Notes: a model not told the origin generated them from the letters alone. 64,000 nucleotides of DNA from an uncultured Lachnospiraceae bacterium (GCA_947363565.1 CANAPP010000003.1:46923-110922), one strand, 5' to 3'; positions 17,693-27,281 are shown, counted from the stretch's first letter. Translations and numbers: made by a program.

Positions 17693-19093
17693 TTAAAAAG
17701 GTCCGTAATTAATAGCTGTTGCAATGGTGATGGCGATAGCTTCCATCACGAATAGGATACCGCCCAGAGGCAAAACGAATTTATACCATTTATCCATAGG
17801 CAGTTTCATCATGCCGCACCAGGTTGCTACAGATGTAGGCCAGATCATATTGGAAAACCCGTCGCCGAACTGGTATGCAAGTACTGCGACCTGCCTCGGA
17901 AGACCTACCATATCCGCAATCGGGACCATGATCGGCATACTGGTCACCGCCTGGCCGCTTCCGGACGGTATGAAAAAGTTCAGCAGATTTTGTACGATCA
18001 GCATCATGAAGCCAGACAGATATTTAGAATTAGTGTTTGCAATATTTACGATTGCATTAGTGAGGGTATCTATGATCATCCCGTCCTGCATGACGAGAAG
18101 GATTACTTTTGCAACACCGCAGACCAGTGCACCGAACATAATATCCCGGCACGCTTCGATGAAAATCTGTGCGATCTCACTGAAGTTATACCTTTGGATC
18201 AGGCCGACCAGGATCATCATACCAATGAACAGCCCGGCGATTTCATTAATATACCAGCCCAGTTTTACCGCACCGTACATGATCAGGATAACCGTGATCA
18301 GAAATAGCAGCATACTGATTTTGTGTCTTGCCGTAAATTCTGTTTTGAGCAGTTCTTCTTCGGATAATCCTTTTGCACTGAGTTCTACATCCTTTACGAT
18401 GCTCAGCTCGGGATTTTTCTGGACTTTTTTCGCGTATCGCATAACATACCATATGGATACGCACATAAAAGCTGCAAATACCACACATCGGAAAGCAAGT
18501 CCTGAAAACATAGGCAACTCTGCGACGGTGTGTGCAACGCCGATCGTGAAGGGATTTACTGTGGCAGCGGCGAATCCTGTGATAACGCCGACATATACCA
18601 TAGCTCCGCCGACCAGTGCATCATACCTGAGAGCAACGGCAATTCCCATGAATACAGGGATGAAGCCGAAAGTCTCTTCTGTCATGCCAAAGGTCGAACC
18701 GCATAAGCCGAAAATGAGCATGAATAAAGGGATTATAAATCCTCTATGTCCGCGGAGTTTTCTAAGCATAGCACCGACCGCGGCATCAAAAGCCCCGCAT
18801 TTCATCTGCATATATACAAAAGCGTATGCAAAGAAGATGAAGAAGATAATTCCGGATGAATCGATCATAGCTTCCTGGACAAGCGTCAGCAGCCGGAACA
18901 GACCAACGGGCTTTCCGTCAACTTCGTGGAAGGTTCCGGGAACAACCATGGTTCTTCCGGATGCCTCATCTGTGATACGGTCGAACTCTCCTGCCGGGAT
19001 GATCCAGGTCAGAGCGGCCATGATGATTATGATAATTCCCAGGATGACATAAGTATGTGGAATCTTAAATTGTCTTTTTTCTTTTTCGTTCAT
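17693..19093 (-). CDS. yfcC: YfcC-family basic amino acid / C4-dicarboxylate-type permease
   Basis: This 466-residue protein has about 11-12 membrane segments and the YfcC/ArcD superfamily hallmarks: IPHTYVILGIIIIIMAALTWIIPAGEF at its start region, GLCGSTFGMTEETFGFIPVF, GFAAATVNPFTIGVA, and FFIPSGSGQAVTSMPIMVPIAD. Related proteins transport amino acids, peptides or dicarboxylates by ion coupling. Beside an M20 amidohydrolase it is probably the uptake system for the amide or dipeptide that the enzyme cleaves. Direction and spacing (14 nt to the M20 gene, 1 nt to the DUF1177 gene) support one operon. Confidence 0.88.
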   Translation of the reverse strand: MNEKEKRQFKIPHTYVILGIIIIIMAALTWIIPAGEFDRITDEASGRTMVVPGTFHEVDGKPVGLFRLLTLVQEAMIDSSGIIFFIFFAYAFVYMQMKCGAFDAAVGAMLRKLRGHRGFIIPLFMLIFGLCGSTFGMTEETFGFIPVFMGIAVALRYDALVGGAMVYVGVITGFAAATVNPFTIGVAHTVAELPMFSGLAFRCVVFAAFMCVSIWYVMRYAKKVQKNPELSIVKDVELSAKGLSEEELLKTEFTARHKISMLLFLITVILIMYGAVKLGWYINEIAGLFIGMMILVGLIQRYNFSEIAQIFIEACRDIMFGALVCGVAKVILLVMQDGMIIDTLTNAIVNIANTNSKYLSGFMMLIVQNLLNFFIPSGSGQAVTSMPIMVPIADMVGLPRQVAVLAYQFGDGFSNMIWPTSVATWCGMMKLPMDKWYKFVLPLGGILFVMEAIAITIATAINYGPF

Positions 19094-19094
19094 T

Positions 19095-20045
19095 TCATAT
19101 TTCTCCTTTTGTCCTGCCGGCGGTCTGTAGATGTTTCATGCTGCCGTACCGCCGGACTGCTTCGGCATATTCTTTTTCATTGTAAAATCTGCATACGTTT
19201 CTGCCGAAATCTTTGGCAGCTTCTACCAGGAACCTCGCCGCCATTTCTACGTCCACAAATTGCGTGGCGCCGGTGGCACATCCCGCGACAGAGCTTTCTG
19301 CCACAATAGCTACGCCTACCGTAGGTGCGCTGGTTGCTGTGCAGGGCTGCAGAATACTGTTCAGGTGGTATAATCCGTTTTCATAAGGTGTGATATCCAG
19401 TGTGCTCAGAGAAAAGACATGGGGAAGGCTTCCGGTTACCCGCTCTGCCACATCCAGAAGATCCTCGCTGCAGGGCAGGATATATCCTTCCTTTACGGTG
19501 TTGGATATCGCAATCCCGCGGTGGTTAATGATACGGTTGCCCTTTGTCGTATCCACAGAAAGAATTGCATCCAGCTTTGGAGAAACTTCCTCTGCATTGA
19601 CCTGCGACATTTCTACCGGTGAGTCCATAAATGGCACCGGTTCGTGCAGTCTCGTGGGAGCATCCGGGCAGATGTGAGTAGAAACAATGACATCCCCTTC
19701 CAGGAAATCACCCTTTATCTGCATGTCCAGAAGCTTTGCGGCAGCAGCCAGGGCAGCCAAAGCTCCGTCTCTGTCAGAAACAAATCCAGTCACCTGCGGA
19801 CGGGCGCCTAATCCGCCAAGCCTGCCAAGCAGCCCGATCGTAGGTGCATCCATCCCCTTGCTTTTTCCGTGTATTCCCGGAATCATGATCCTGATCATAT
19901 CCGTTTTTCCCTTCGGGCCATACAGGGGATAGACATCGATATCCGCATGTTTATTTACCGATAGCAAATATTCTTTGACGCTCTGGCCGCAAGCCTTTGG
20001 CGTATCCAGGATATCAAAAAGTTCGATTACTTGTTTTAACAGCAT
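19095..20045 (-). CDS. DUF1177-family protein
   Basis: This 316-residue protein begins MLLKQVIELFDILDTPKACG and contains MIRIMIPG, GLLGRLGGLGARPQ, VSTHICPDAPT, ILSVDTTKGNRIINHRGIAISNTVKEGYIL, and AESSVAGCATGATQFVD. These match the DUF1177 family, whose biochemical role is not known to me. The order DUF1177, YfcC, M20 with a divergent PucR regulator suggests a role in use of an amino-acid-derived substrate. A GGAGGAGAG ribosome site precedes ATG 20045. Confidence 0.85.
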   Translation of the reverse strand: MLLKQVIELFDILDTPKACGQSVKEYLLSVNKHADIDVYPLYGPKGKTDMIRIMIPGIHGKSKGMDAPTIGLLGRLGGLGARPQVTGFVSDRDGALAALAAAAKLLDMQIKGDFLEGDVIVSTHICPDAPTRLHEPVPFMDSPVEMSQVNAEEVSPKLDAILSVDTTKGNRIINHRGIAISNTVKEGYILPCSEDLLDVAERVTGSLPHVFSLSTLDITPYENGLYHLNSILQPCTATSAPTVGVAIVAESSVAGCATGATQFVDVEMAARFLVEAAKDFGRNVCRFYNEKEYAEAVRRYGSMKHLQTAGRTKGEI

Positions 20046-20192
20046 TTCTCTCCTCCTTACTCTCTTTTCTTCATATTTTAAATCGTTGAGTAAGGCGGGT
20101 CTACATTCATAAAATCTGAAACCATCTTTTCTTTTTGTGCGTTTTGCACATATATTTCCTGGAAATCTTTATTTTTTATTCCGTTTTATCGT

Positions 20193-20216
20193 CTGAAATG
20201 TTAAAATATATTTCAG
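20193..20216. promoter_or_regulatory. Dyad upstream of the PucR gene, candidate operator
   Basis: CTGAAAT (20193-20199) and ATTTCAG (20210-20216) form a 7-bp inverted repeat with a 10-nt AT-rich centre, ending where the ribosome site begins. In the 187-nt divergent region between the DUF1177 operon and pucR it is a plausible PucR binding site. Confidence 0.4.
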
Positions 20217-20232
20217 AAGGAGGTATTTGCTC

Positions 20233-21390
20233 ATGTCTGTTACCATAAAAGATGTCCTTGAGCTTCCGGCCTATAAGGACTGCCGGTTGATCGCCGGAAG
20301 CCGGGGCATCTATAATATCGTTCTTTACGCTGACGGCATGGAAGTCCCTGATATCAAACCATGGCTTCGTCCGCATCTCTTTATGATCACGACAGGGTAT
20401 TCGATCAGAAATTTACCGAATGCCGTAATGCAGCTTGTTTTAGATCTGCATCATGCCGGATGTGCTGCGCTTGCAATTAAGACTAAATTTATCGGGGAAA
20501 TCAGTGCCGATGTCATAATGGCTGCGGAGGAGCTGGGATTTCCAATCATTGTAGTGCCTGACGGGGTTCCGGCGTCGGAGCTTTTTGTCCCGTTGATGAA
20601 TCTTATCTACAGTGAACAGGATACGCAGTTACAGAGCAATTATTTTTTCATTGATCTCATGAATGGGGCTATTCGCACGGAAGAAGAAGCAAAGCTCAGG
20701 ATACAGCCCATAAGATGGCCAAAGCTTCCCTTTCGCCTGCTGTTATTTCATATTGAGAACAAACAGCGTTCTTGTAACTACAATGAAGAAATCCTCAAAA
20801 AAAGTCTCTGCTATTTTTCGGATAAATTGGAAAGATACATTTTGCTGCCGGGTAATGACAATGTGCCTGTGATTCTTTCGGATATATATAAGGATGATAT
20901 GCTGACGGATGTATGTACGCAGGTCTGCGCTTATATCCGTCAACAGTTTGGCTTGACAGTCTGTGCCGGTATTTCGGACAGGGTGGAGTCTTATATCGGT
21001 CTTCGCCAGGGATTTCAGGATGCATTGGAGGCGGTAAAGATCGGGGTTATTGAAAAATCTGATAAGACGGCGTTCCAGATCAAAGATTTCCGGCTGGAAC
21101 AGGTGCTTCTGGATTTCAAAGGAAATGCAAGGCTCCAGAAATGTCTGGATGAGACATTTTCAGCTTTACGTGATCATGATCGGCGTCATAAGAGTAATCT
21201 GATGGAAACATTATCTGTTCTGACGGCATCGCTGGGTTCTAAAGTAAATACTGCAGACAGGCTGTTCCTGCACCGTAATACCTTGATCTATAGAATTAAT
21301 AAAATTGAAGAGTTGACAGGGATGGATCTGACTGACAGCAATACAATCTCCCGCTTGTCTTTTCTGTTCAAGATACAGCCCTTTCTGTGA
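20233..21390 (+). CDS. pucR: PucR-family transcriptional regulator
   Basis: The 385-residue product has the N-terminal PucR domain (VTIKDVLELPAYKDCRLIAGSRGI), a middle region with a GGDEF-like fold, and a C-terminal HTH_30 (VNTADRLFLHRNTLIYRINKIEEL). ATG 20233 lies 8 nt after AGAAGGAGGT; the TTG at 20227 is too close. Divergent placement to the DUF1177-yfcC-M20 operon makes that operon the natural target. Known PucR proteins regulate purine or amino-acid catabolism. Confidence 0.9.
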   Translation: MSVTIKDVLELPAYKDCRLIAGSRGIYNIVLYADGMEVPDIKPWLRPHLFMITTGYSIRNLPNAVMQLVLDLHHAGCAALAIKTKFIGEISADVIMAAEELGFPIIVVPDGVPASELFVPLMNLIYSEQDTQLQSNYFFIDLMNGAIRTEEEAKLRIQPIRWPKLPFRLLLFHIENKQRSCNYNEEILKKSLCYFSDKLERYILLPGNDNVPVILSDIYKDDMLTDVCTQVCAYIRQQFGLTVCAGISDRVESYIGLRQGFQDALEAVKIGVIEKSDKTAFQIKDFRLEQVLLDFKGNARLQKCLDETFSALRDHDRRHKSNLMETLSVLTASLGSKVNTADRLFLHRNTLIYRINKIEELTGMDLTDSNTISRLSFLFKIQPFL

Positions 21391-21484
21391 TCGGGATCGG
21401 TAATGGGAGTTGGAAATCAAGCAGATTTCAGGTGTATTTTGGAGGATAAGTGATGCAACTTCTGTAAAACCCGCCGCAGCGCTA

Positions 21485-21512
21485 TTGTAATATAAAGAAA
21501 ATGTGATAAAAT
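21485..21512 (+). promoter_or_regulatory. Sigma-A-like promoter of the hydratase gene
   Basis: TTGTAA at 21485-21490 and TAAAAT at 21507-21512 with a 16-nt spacer. The transcript would carry a leader of about 50 nt with GGAGGAATTAAG before ATG 21573. Confidence 0.5.
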
Positions 21513-21572
21513 GGGTGATGTAAAAAGAAGGATAAGAATAGAGAAGTCAGGAGACAGGAGGAATTAAGTAAC

Positions 21573-23852
21573 ATGGTAAAGCTTTATGACAAAGGCGTAT
21601 ATCTGATAAACGGAACGGAGATTGCAGAATCTTCGGAGGAAGTAAAGGCAAAGATGGGGCAGGAGATTTCAAAAGCCGAGGCCGCAGAGCAGACAATCGG
21701 CTACCGCATTTTAAAAGAACATAATACTTCAGGAAATATGAACAGGCTCCAGATTAAGTTTGATAAATTAACTTCCCACGATATTACATTCGTGGGCATC
21801 ATCCAGACGGCAAGGGCGTCAGGGCTTGAGAAATTCCCGATTCCCTATGTGCTGACAAACTGCCACAATTCCCTGTGCGCGGTGGGCGGCACAATCAACG
21901 AGGACGACCACATGTTTGGGCTTAGCTGTGCGAAAAAGTACGGCGGAGTCTATGTCCCGCCTCATCAGGCGGTCATCCACCAGTTTGCAAGGGAGATGCT
22001 TGCGGGCGGCGGCAAGATGATCCTCGGCTCGGACAGCCACACCCGGTACGGCGCGCTTGGCACCATGGCCATGGGCGAGGGCGGACCGGAGCTTGTAAAG
22101 CAGCTCTTAAATAAGACTTACGATATCAAGATGCCGGAAGTAGTGGCAATCTATCTGGACGGCGAGCCGATGAAGGGGGTAGGTCCCCAGGACGTAGCCC
22201 TTGCCATTATCGGGGCGACTTTTGGGAACGGCTATGTGAACAACAAGGTGATGGAGTTCGTGGGACCGGGCGTTGACAAGCTGAGCGCGGACTTCCGTAT
22301 CGGCATCGACGTGATGACGACCGAGACGACCTGCCTTTCCTCTATCTGGAAAACAGATGATACGATAAAGGAGTTTTACGAAATCCACAAGCGCCCGGAG
22401 GATTATAAGGAGTTAAACCCGGGAGCAGTGGCTTACTATGACGGTATGGTATATGTGAACTTAAGCGAAATCAGGCCGATGATTGCGATGCCCTTCCATC
22501 CGTCTAATGTATATACCATCGACGAGGTAAATGAAAATCTCACGGACATCCTCCATGATGTGGAGCAGAAAGCGTTAGTCAGCCTTGACGGCGCGGTGGA
22601 ATACTCTCTTCAGGATAAGGTCCGCGGCGGAAAGCTCTATGTTGACCAGGGGCTTATCGCAGGCTGCGCGGGCGGCGGCTTTGAAAATATCTGCGCGGCG
22701 GCGGATATCATAAAGGGCCGCTATATCGGTGCGGATGAATTTACCTTCAGCGTGTATCCGGCGAGTACGCCGATTTATATGGAGCTGGTGAAAAACGGTG
22801 CGGTTGCGGACTTGATGGAGGCGGGAACCATCGTGAAGACGGCGTTCTGCGGGCCTTGCTTTGGTGCGGGGGATACTCCGGCGAACAACGCATTTTCCAT
22901 CAGGCACTCTACGAGGAACTTCCCGAACCGGGAGGGCTCAAAACTACAGAACGGACAGATTTCTTCTGTTGCCCTTATGGACGCGCGCTCGATTGCGGCG
23001 ACGGCGGCGAATAAGGGGTTCCTTACACCGGCGACGGCGATGGATGTAGAGTATACAGGGAAGAAATATCATTTTGATGAAAAGATATATGCGAACCGCG
23101 TGTTTGACAGCCACGGCGAGGCAGACCCGGCGGTGGAAGTGCGGTTCGGGCCGAATATCAAGGACTGGCCGGCGATGCCGGCACTGCCGGAGAATCTCCT
23201 GCTGAAGGTGGTATCCGAGATTCACGACCCGGTTACGACGACGGACGAGCTGATTCCGTCAGGAGAGACTTCCTCCTACCGCTCGAACCCGCTGGGGCTT
23301 TCGGAATTCGCACTGTCAAGAAAAGACCCGGCGTATGTAGGCAGGGCAAAGGAAGTGCAGAAGGCGCAGAAGGCTATCGAGGCGGAGCAATGCCCGGCAG
23401 AGGCTCTCGAGGAATTAAAGCCGGTGATCGGGAAGATTACAGAGACCTATACAGAGATAGACCGGACAAACCTTGGCATCGGCAGCACCATCTTTGCGGT
23501 GAAACCAGGCGACGGCTCGGCAAGGGAGCAGGCGGCGTCCTGCCAGAAGGTGCTTGGCGGCTGGGCGAATATTGCCAACGAGTACGCCACAAAGCGTTAC
23601 CGCTCCAACCTGATCAACTGGGGTATGCTCCCTTTCATCACAGAGGAGGAACACACAGCGCTCAGCTTTAAGAACGGCGACTACATCTTTGTGCCGGAAG
23701 TGCGGAAGGCAGTGGAAGAGAAGGCGGCAGAGCTTAAGGCATATGTTGTCGGGGATACGCTTAGGGAAATCACCTTAAAGCTTGGCGATATGACCGATGC
23801 CGAGCGGGAGATCATCCTGAAAGGATGCCTGATCAATTACTACCGCGGATAA
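21573..23852 (+). CDS. Aconitase-superfamily hydratase (YbhJ-like)
   Basis: This 759-residue protein has an aconitase fold. The three [4Fe-4S] cysteines are visible: one in [11 protein letters not shown] (about Cys365) and two in [10 protein letters not shown] (Cys426 and Cys429). Also seen are [18 protein letters not shown] and the C-terminal swivel domain ([22 protein letters not shown]). Similarity in plan and length is to E. coli YbhJ, an aconitase relative of uncertain substrate. It should isomerise or hydrate a hydroxy-acid. It is transcribed alone, after the pucR island, and could belong to the same catabolic theme. Confidence 0.85.
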   Translation: MVKLYDKGVYLINGTEIAESSEEVKAKMGQEISKAEAAEQTIGYRILKEHNTSGNMNRLQIKFDKLTSHDITFVGIIQTARASGLEKFPIPYVLTNCHNSLCAVGGTINEDDHMFGLSCAKKYGGVYVPPHQAVIHQFAREMLAGGGKMILGSDSHTRYGALGTMAMGEGGPELVKQLLNKTYDIKMPEVVAIYLDGEPMKGVGPQDVALAIIGATFGNGYVNNKVMEFVGPGVDKLSADFRIGIDVMTTETTCLSSIWKTDDTIKEFYEIHKRPEDYKELNPGAVAYYDGMVYVNLSEIRPMIAMPFHPSNVYTIDEVNENLTDILHDVEQKALVSLDGAVEYSLQDKVRGGKLYVDQGLIAGCAGGGFENICAAADIIKGRYIGADEFTFSVYPASTPIYMELVKNGAVADLMEAGTIVKTAFCGPCFGAGDTPANNAFSIRHSTRNFPNREGSKLQNGQISSVALMDARSIAATAANKGFLTPATAMDVEYTGKKYHFDEKIYANRVFDSHGEADPAVEVRFGPNIKDWPAMPALPENLLLKVVSEIHDPVTTTDELIPSGETSSYRSNPLGLSEFALSRKDPAYVGRAKEVQKAQKAIEAEQCPAEALEELKPVIGKITETYTEIDRTNLGIGSTIFAVKPGDGSAREQAASCQKVLGGWANIANEYATKRYRSNLINWGMLPFITEEEHTALSFKNGDYIFVPEVRKAVEEKAAELKAYVVGDTLREITLKLGDMTDAEREIILKGCLINYYRG

Positions 23853-23883
23853 GAACAGGGCTTGATTGGATAAAAACTGGATC

Positions 23884-23929
23884 AAAAAAAGGACATACAC
23901 CTTCCGGGAAGGAGCGGTATGTCCTTTTT
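23884..23929 (+). terminator. Rho-independent terminator of the hydratase gene
   Basis: GGACATAC (23891-23898) pairs with GTATGTCC (23917-23924); the stem is flanked by an A tract and a T tract, so it is probably bidirectional. Confidence 0.88.
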
Positions 23930-23988
23930 AAAATTCTTGCCGGTGAACAATATGTAACCGGCCGTCAGAAAAATTTTTATCTTTTTGT

Positions 23989-24018
23989 TGCAACAGTCAG
24001 CCTGTTTATTTACTCTAA
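23989..24018 (+). promoter_or_regulatory. Possible ECF-type promoter of the sigma factor operon
   Basis: TGCAACA at 23989-23995 resembles the AAC-containing -35 box of ECF sigma promoters; CTCTAA lies 17 nt further on. ECF operons are often autoregulated, which motivates this call. The -10 is not a textbook match. Confidence 0.35.
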
Positions 24019-24066
24019 TATATATACAGCAGATCGGTGCCGATACCATATCAGGGAGGAAAGGAT

Positions 24067-24552
24067 ATGAGATGTGATGCGAAAGAATTTGCGCAGATGT
24101 ACGAAGAGATTTACAAAGACTTGTACCGCTTTGCGCTGTGCAGGATGAGGAATGTGCAGGACGCCGAGGATGCGGTCAGCGAGTCGGTGCTTGCGGCGTA
24201 TGAAAATATCCGTAAGCTGCAGAAGGAAACTGCATTCAGAAGCTGGATGTTTACGATCCTGGCGAATACATGCAGGAAAAAGCTGAGGGAATCCAGAGAC
24301 AGGCAGAAGCGGGAGGATGGCGGAGTGGAAAGGCTTACAGAGATTTCTGCGGGGACGACGGATTACGGGATAGCTCTGGATGTGCGAAAGGCGTTTTTCA
24401 TCCTGTCGTCTGAGGAGCAGGAAATCGTGGCGCTCTCTGTATTTGGCGGTTACAATAGCAGGGAGATTGGGACTGCGCTGAATCTGAACCCGAATACGGT
24501 GCGTTCAAAGAGGAGCCGCGCACTGGAAAAGATGGAATATGTATTGGAGTAG
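24067..24552 (+). CDS. ECF-type RNA polymerase sigma factor
   Basis: This 161-residue sigma-70 family protein has region 2 (YKDLYRFALCRMRNVQDAEDAV, FRSWMFTILANTC) and region 4 (SSEEQEIVALSVFGGYNSREIG, NTVRSKRSRALEKM). There is no region 3, as in ECF sigmas. The frame opens at 24037, but ATG 24067 has GGGAGG 7 nt upstream and gives the normal start. It lies 15 nt before a membrane-anchored protein that is probably its anti-sigma partner. The controlled stress or envelope regulon is unknown. Confidence 0.92.
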   Translation: MRCDAKEFAQMYEEIYKDLYRFALCRMRNVQDAEDAVSESVLAAYENIRKLQKETAFRSWMFTILANTCRKKLRESRDRQKREDGGVERLTEISAGTTDYGIALDVRKAFFILSSEEQEIVALSVFGGYNSREIGTALNLNPNTVRSKRSRALEKMEYVLE

Positions 24553-24567
24553 GAAAGGGGTATCTTT

Positions 24568-26649
24568 ATGGAAAAAAGAGAACAGGATATTCTGAATAAG
24601 ATAGAAGAGAAGACGAAGGACGTTAAGGTTCCAAAGAGCCTTGAGCCGGAGCAGATAGAGAAGCTTTTGCGGGAAAAAGGGGAAGAGAAGAGAAGTCAGC
24701 AAAGCATAAGCCGCGTAAAGCTTTACCGTATCGGCGGGCTTGTGGCGGCGTGCCTGGTGCTTGTTGCGGGAATACGTATCGCCGGGAGCTTTGGCGGACA
24801 TGACGACAGAAATCTGGGGAACGGCATATCAGAGAGTACCGCAGAGATTGGCAAAACGACGGACAAAGAGGCGGCAGATGCAGACGTCGGCCTGCAGGAA
24901 GAGGGGGCGGACGATGCAGCCGATGCCAAAGACAGCGGGAAGACAGACAGCTATAAAAAAGTTTATTCCTATATAAAAGCGAAGATTGACGAGCAGAAGC
25001 GGGAAGGGTCGGGATATTTCGACTTGGGGGCGGATTCCGCGGAAAGCATGATGCGGGGGGAGCTGCAGAAGGAAAGTGCCGCAGAGGATATCGCGATGAC
25101 AGCGGAGGCGGACAGCGCCATGACGGCAGGCGGAAGCGCTTACTCAGAAACGAATGTCCGTCAGGAGGGGGTAGACGAGGGCGATGTTGTCAAAACTGAC
25201 GGGAGATATCTGTATGTGCTGAAAGAAAGCGGCCGGCAGATTTCCATCGTGGACACTAAGGGGGGACTGAAAGAGATCGGGAAGATTGAGGCGGAGAAAG
25301 ACCGGCAGATGCAGGAGATATACGTCGTGCCAAAGAAGAAGCAGTTAGTCTGCATCGCTGCCGTGTACGAGGAGCAGCCGCAGCAGGAAAAGACGGCGGG
25401 CACAGCCGACGAGGAGACGGATGTTTACGATGAGGAATATATCTTTTTAGGCAGCGGCAGCGTATCGGAAAACGTTGAGGCAGTGACTTATGATATCCGC
25501 GACCCGAAGAAGCCGAAGGAGCAGGGAAGCGTCACCCAGAGCGGCTATTACAGTTCATCGCGGCTGTCCGGTGGGCATCTTTATCTGTTCAGTAATTACA
25601 GTGTGGGAAATAATATCGACGGGCATAATCCTCGTACCTTTATCCCGATGGTGAACGATAGTCTGATCCGGGAAAAGGATATCAGTCTTCCGCCCTTTAA
25701 GTGCGGGAGCATGTACGAAGTAGTCACAGCGGTAGACCTCGAGAAGCCGTCCGAGACAGCAGCAAGCAAGGCGATCTTTACCGATGGGGGAAGCCTTTAT
25801 GTGAGCAATGAAAATATTTATTATTACGAGACGAAATGGAAGGATAACGGGGACGCGGAAAAGACGGTTATCCGAAAGATCGGCTACAAGGACGGGGCGT
25901 TTACGCCTGCGGTGCAGGGGAGCATCAAAGGATATATCAACGATTCATTTTCCATCGACGAGTACAAAGGGAATCTCCGGATCGTGGCGACGGTGGGGGA
26001 GACGAACTCGGTGTATGTGCTCGATAAAAAGCTTAAGACTATCGGTTCCATCAACAAGCTGGCCAAAGATGAGCGGGTGTACTCCGCAAGGCTTCTGGGG
26101 GATACGGGATATTTTGTTACCTTCCGGGAGACAGATCCGCTGTTCAGCGTGGACTTTTCGGATCCGAAGAAGCCGAAGGTTTTAGGGAAATTAAAGATCC
26201 CGGGATTTTCCGAATATCTGCATTTCTATGGAAAGGATAAGCTTCTTGGGATTGGCATGAACGTGGAGGAGGAAGCGCAGGTCACCGACGGCGTGAAGCT
26301 GAGCATGTTCGATATATCCGACAACCGGGACGTGAAAGAGGAGCATAAGCTTGTGCTGAAAAATGTGTACAGCACGGATGTCTCCTACGACTACAAGGCA
26401 GCGCTTATCGATGCTGGAAAGAACATCATCGGATTTTCCGGGAACACGGAGGGTGGTGAGCGGTATTATCTTTTCTGCTATGACGAAAAAGCAGGCTTTA
26501 CGTGCAGTATGTCCGAAGAGATCAACGGGCGTTCCGGCAGGGCGGCCAGGGGCGTATACATCGGCGATACGCTGTATATTGTCTGTGGGAATGTTATCGA
26601 AGCCTATTCGCTGAAGGATTATAAAAAAGTGGAGGATTTGATTTTGTAG
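24568..26649 (+). CDS. Membrane-anchored beta-propeller protein, putative anti-sigma partner
   Basis: The 693-residue product has a cytoplasmic, charged N-terminus of about 50 residues, one membrane segment (IGGLVAACLVLVAGIRIAG, residues 53-72), a charged linker, then a large extracellular domain matching the secreted C-terminal beta-propeller family (Beta_propel): NVRQEGVDEGDVVKTDGRYLY, repeated DIRDPKKPKEQG / DFSDPKKPKVLG blades. Co-transcription with an ECF sigma factor suggests that the N-terminus binds the sigma and the propeller senses the envelope. A zinc-binding anti-sigma motif is not evident, so the anti-sigma role is inference. Confidence 0.82.
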   Translation: MEKREQDILNKIEEKTKDVKVPKSLEPEQIEKLLREKGEEKRSQQSISRVKLYRIGGLVAACLVLVAGIRIAGSFGGHDDRNLGNGISESTAEIGKTTDKEAADADVGLQEEGADDAADAKDSGKTDSYKKVYSYIKAKIDEQKREGSGYFDLGADSAESMMRGELQKESAAEDIAMTAEADSAMTAGGSAYSETNVRQEGVDEGDVVKTDGRYLYVLKESGRQISIVDTKGGLKEIGKIEAEKDRQMQEIYVVPKKKQLVCIAAVYEEQPQQEKTAGTADEETDVYDEEYIFLGSGSVSENVEAVTYDIRDPKKPKEQGSVTQSGYYSSSRLSGGHLYLFSNYSVGNNIDGHNPRTFIPMVNDSLIREKDISLPPFKCGSMYEVVTAVDLEKPSETAASKAIFTDGGSLYVSNENIYYYETKWKDNGDAEKTVIRKIGYKDGAFTPAVQGSIKGYINDSFSIDEYKGNLRIVATVGETNSVYVLDKKLKTIGSINKLAKDERVYSARLLGDTGYFVTFRETDPLFSVDFSDPKKPKVLGKLKIPGFSEYLHFYGKDKLLGIGMNVEEEAQVTDGVKLSMFDISDNRDVKEEHKLVLKNVYSTDVSYDYKAALIDAGKNIIGFSGNTEGGERYYLFCYDEKAGFTCSMSEEINGRSGRAARGVYIGDTLYIVCGNVIEAYSLKDYKKVEDLIL

Positions 26650-26744
26650 TATTGTGTGAATTGTGAGAATAATATAAAAAAATCAGACTATTTATTCAAA
26701 TGCGAGGAGAAGGAAAAAAATAATAAAATTAATCCAAAAAAGTA

Positions 26745-26773
26745 TTGACAAATAAGGGCGGCGGTGGTAATAT
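26745..26773 (+). promoter_or_regulatory. Strong consensus sigma-A promoter
   Basis: TTGACA (26745-26750), a 17-nt spacer and TAATAT (26768-26773), preceded by an A/T-rich tract. It drives the structured leader region rather than any sizeable ORF. Confidence 0.85.
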
Positions 26774-27195
26774 AGACTCATCGAAAGAGAAAGCAATCTT
26801 TTAAATAGAGAAGGAAGGAGGCTTGCTCCAATGGACACGGTAAAAGAGACGACAATTCAATATGTCAGTGGTATGGCAGAGGGTAGTTCCCGGAGAATAA
26901 GCCTTAACCTGAGTGTTTTGAGATAAGCCGGAAGATAGAATGAAAGATGAGAATTCGGAGAAGAGAGAACCGGTGAGAAATTAAGGATATGTAATCTGCA
27001 GACATATTGAGATATGATACCACAGAAAGTTATCAGAGATACCGAAGCGGTATCAAAGGTTCGGGAACGATTAATCCGAGAGATTCCTCCGAATTATATA
27101 TATAGAAGCAAATCAAACTGAATATAAAAATATAACAGCCATTGGAGTAGAGCATTCCGGTGGCTGTTTCGGTGTGTGCAAACAGTAACAATATT
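26774..27195 (+). other. Structured, mostly non-coding transcribed region of unknown class
   Basis: This 420-nt tract between the propeller gene and the TPR/AAA gene lies downstream of a strong promoter. It holds one short ORF with a ribosome site (26831-26926). Hairpins visible: GATACC/GGTATC (27038-27054) and AACAGCCA/TGGCTGTT (27134-27168). The loop of the last hairpin contains CCATTGGAG (27139-27147), which is exactly complementary to CTCCAATGG (26826-26834) spanning the start codon of the short ORF. I do not recognise a known RNA (not tmRNA, RNase P, SRP or 6S by eye). It may be a leader, a small RNA or a cis-regulator of the next gene. Confidence 0.5.
26831..26926 (+). CDS. Possible 31-residue leader peptide
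   Basis: ATG 26831 follows AAGGAGG (26815-26821) by 9 nt and opens a 31-codon frame (starting MDTVKETTIQYVSG, ending NLSVLR). The ribosome site can fold into GGAG-gcttg-CTCC, and the start codon can pair with 27139-27147. No run of one amino acid suggests classical attenuation. No family recognised. Confidence 0.4.
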   Translation: MDTVKETTIQYVSGMAEGSSRRISLNLSVLR

Positions 27196-27224
27196 TTGAC
27201 ATTGGGGATACCATATGATACACT
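27196..27224 (+). promoter_or_regulatory. Sigma-A promoter of the TPR/AAA gene
   Basis: TTGACA (27196-27201), a 17-nt spacer and TACACT (27219-27224), about 58 nt before the chosen start codon. Confidence 0.75.
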
Positions 27225-27281
27225 AATAACAACGATTTTAACAGAAAGATTAGATGAAAGATACATTTTGAGGTGAGGAAT

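Noticed and set aside
17724..19052. A 442-codon plus-strand frame opposite yfcC
   Set aside because: Ser/Thr/Pro/Ile-rich mirror of a membrane protein gene; no ribosome site and no recognisable domain.
26774..27195. tmRNA, RNase P RNA, SRP RNA or 6S RNA
   Set aside because: No tmRNA tag frame or CCA end, no RNase P core (ACAGNRA plus GAGGAAAGTC), no SRP tetraloop helix and no single long hairpin.
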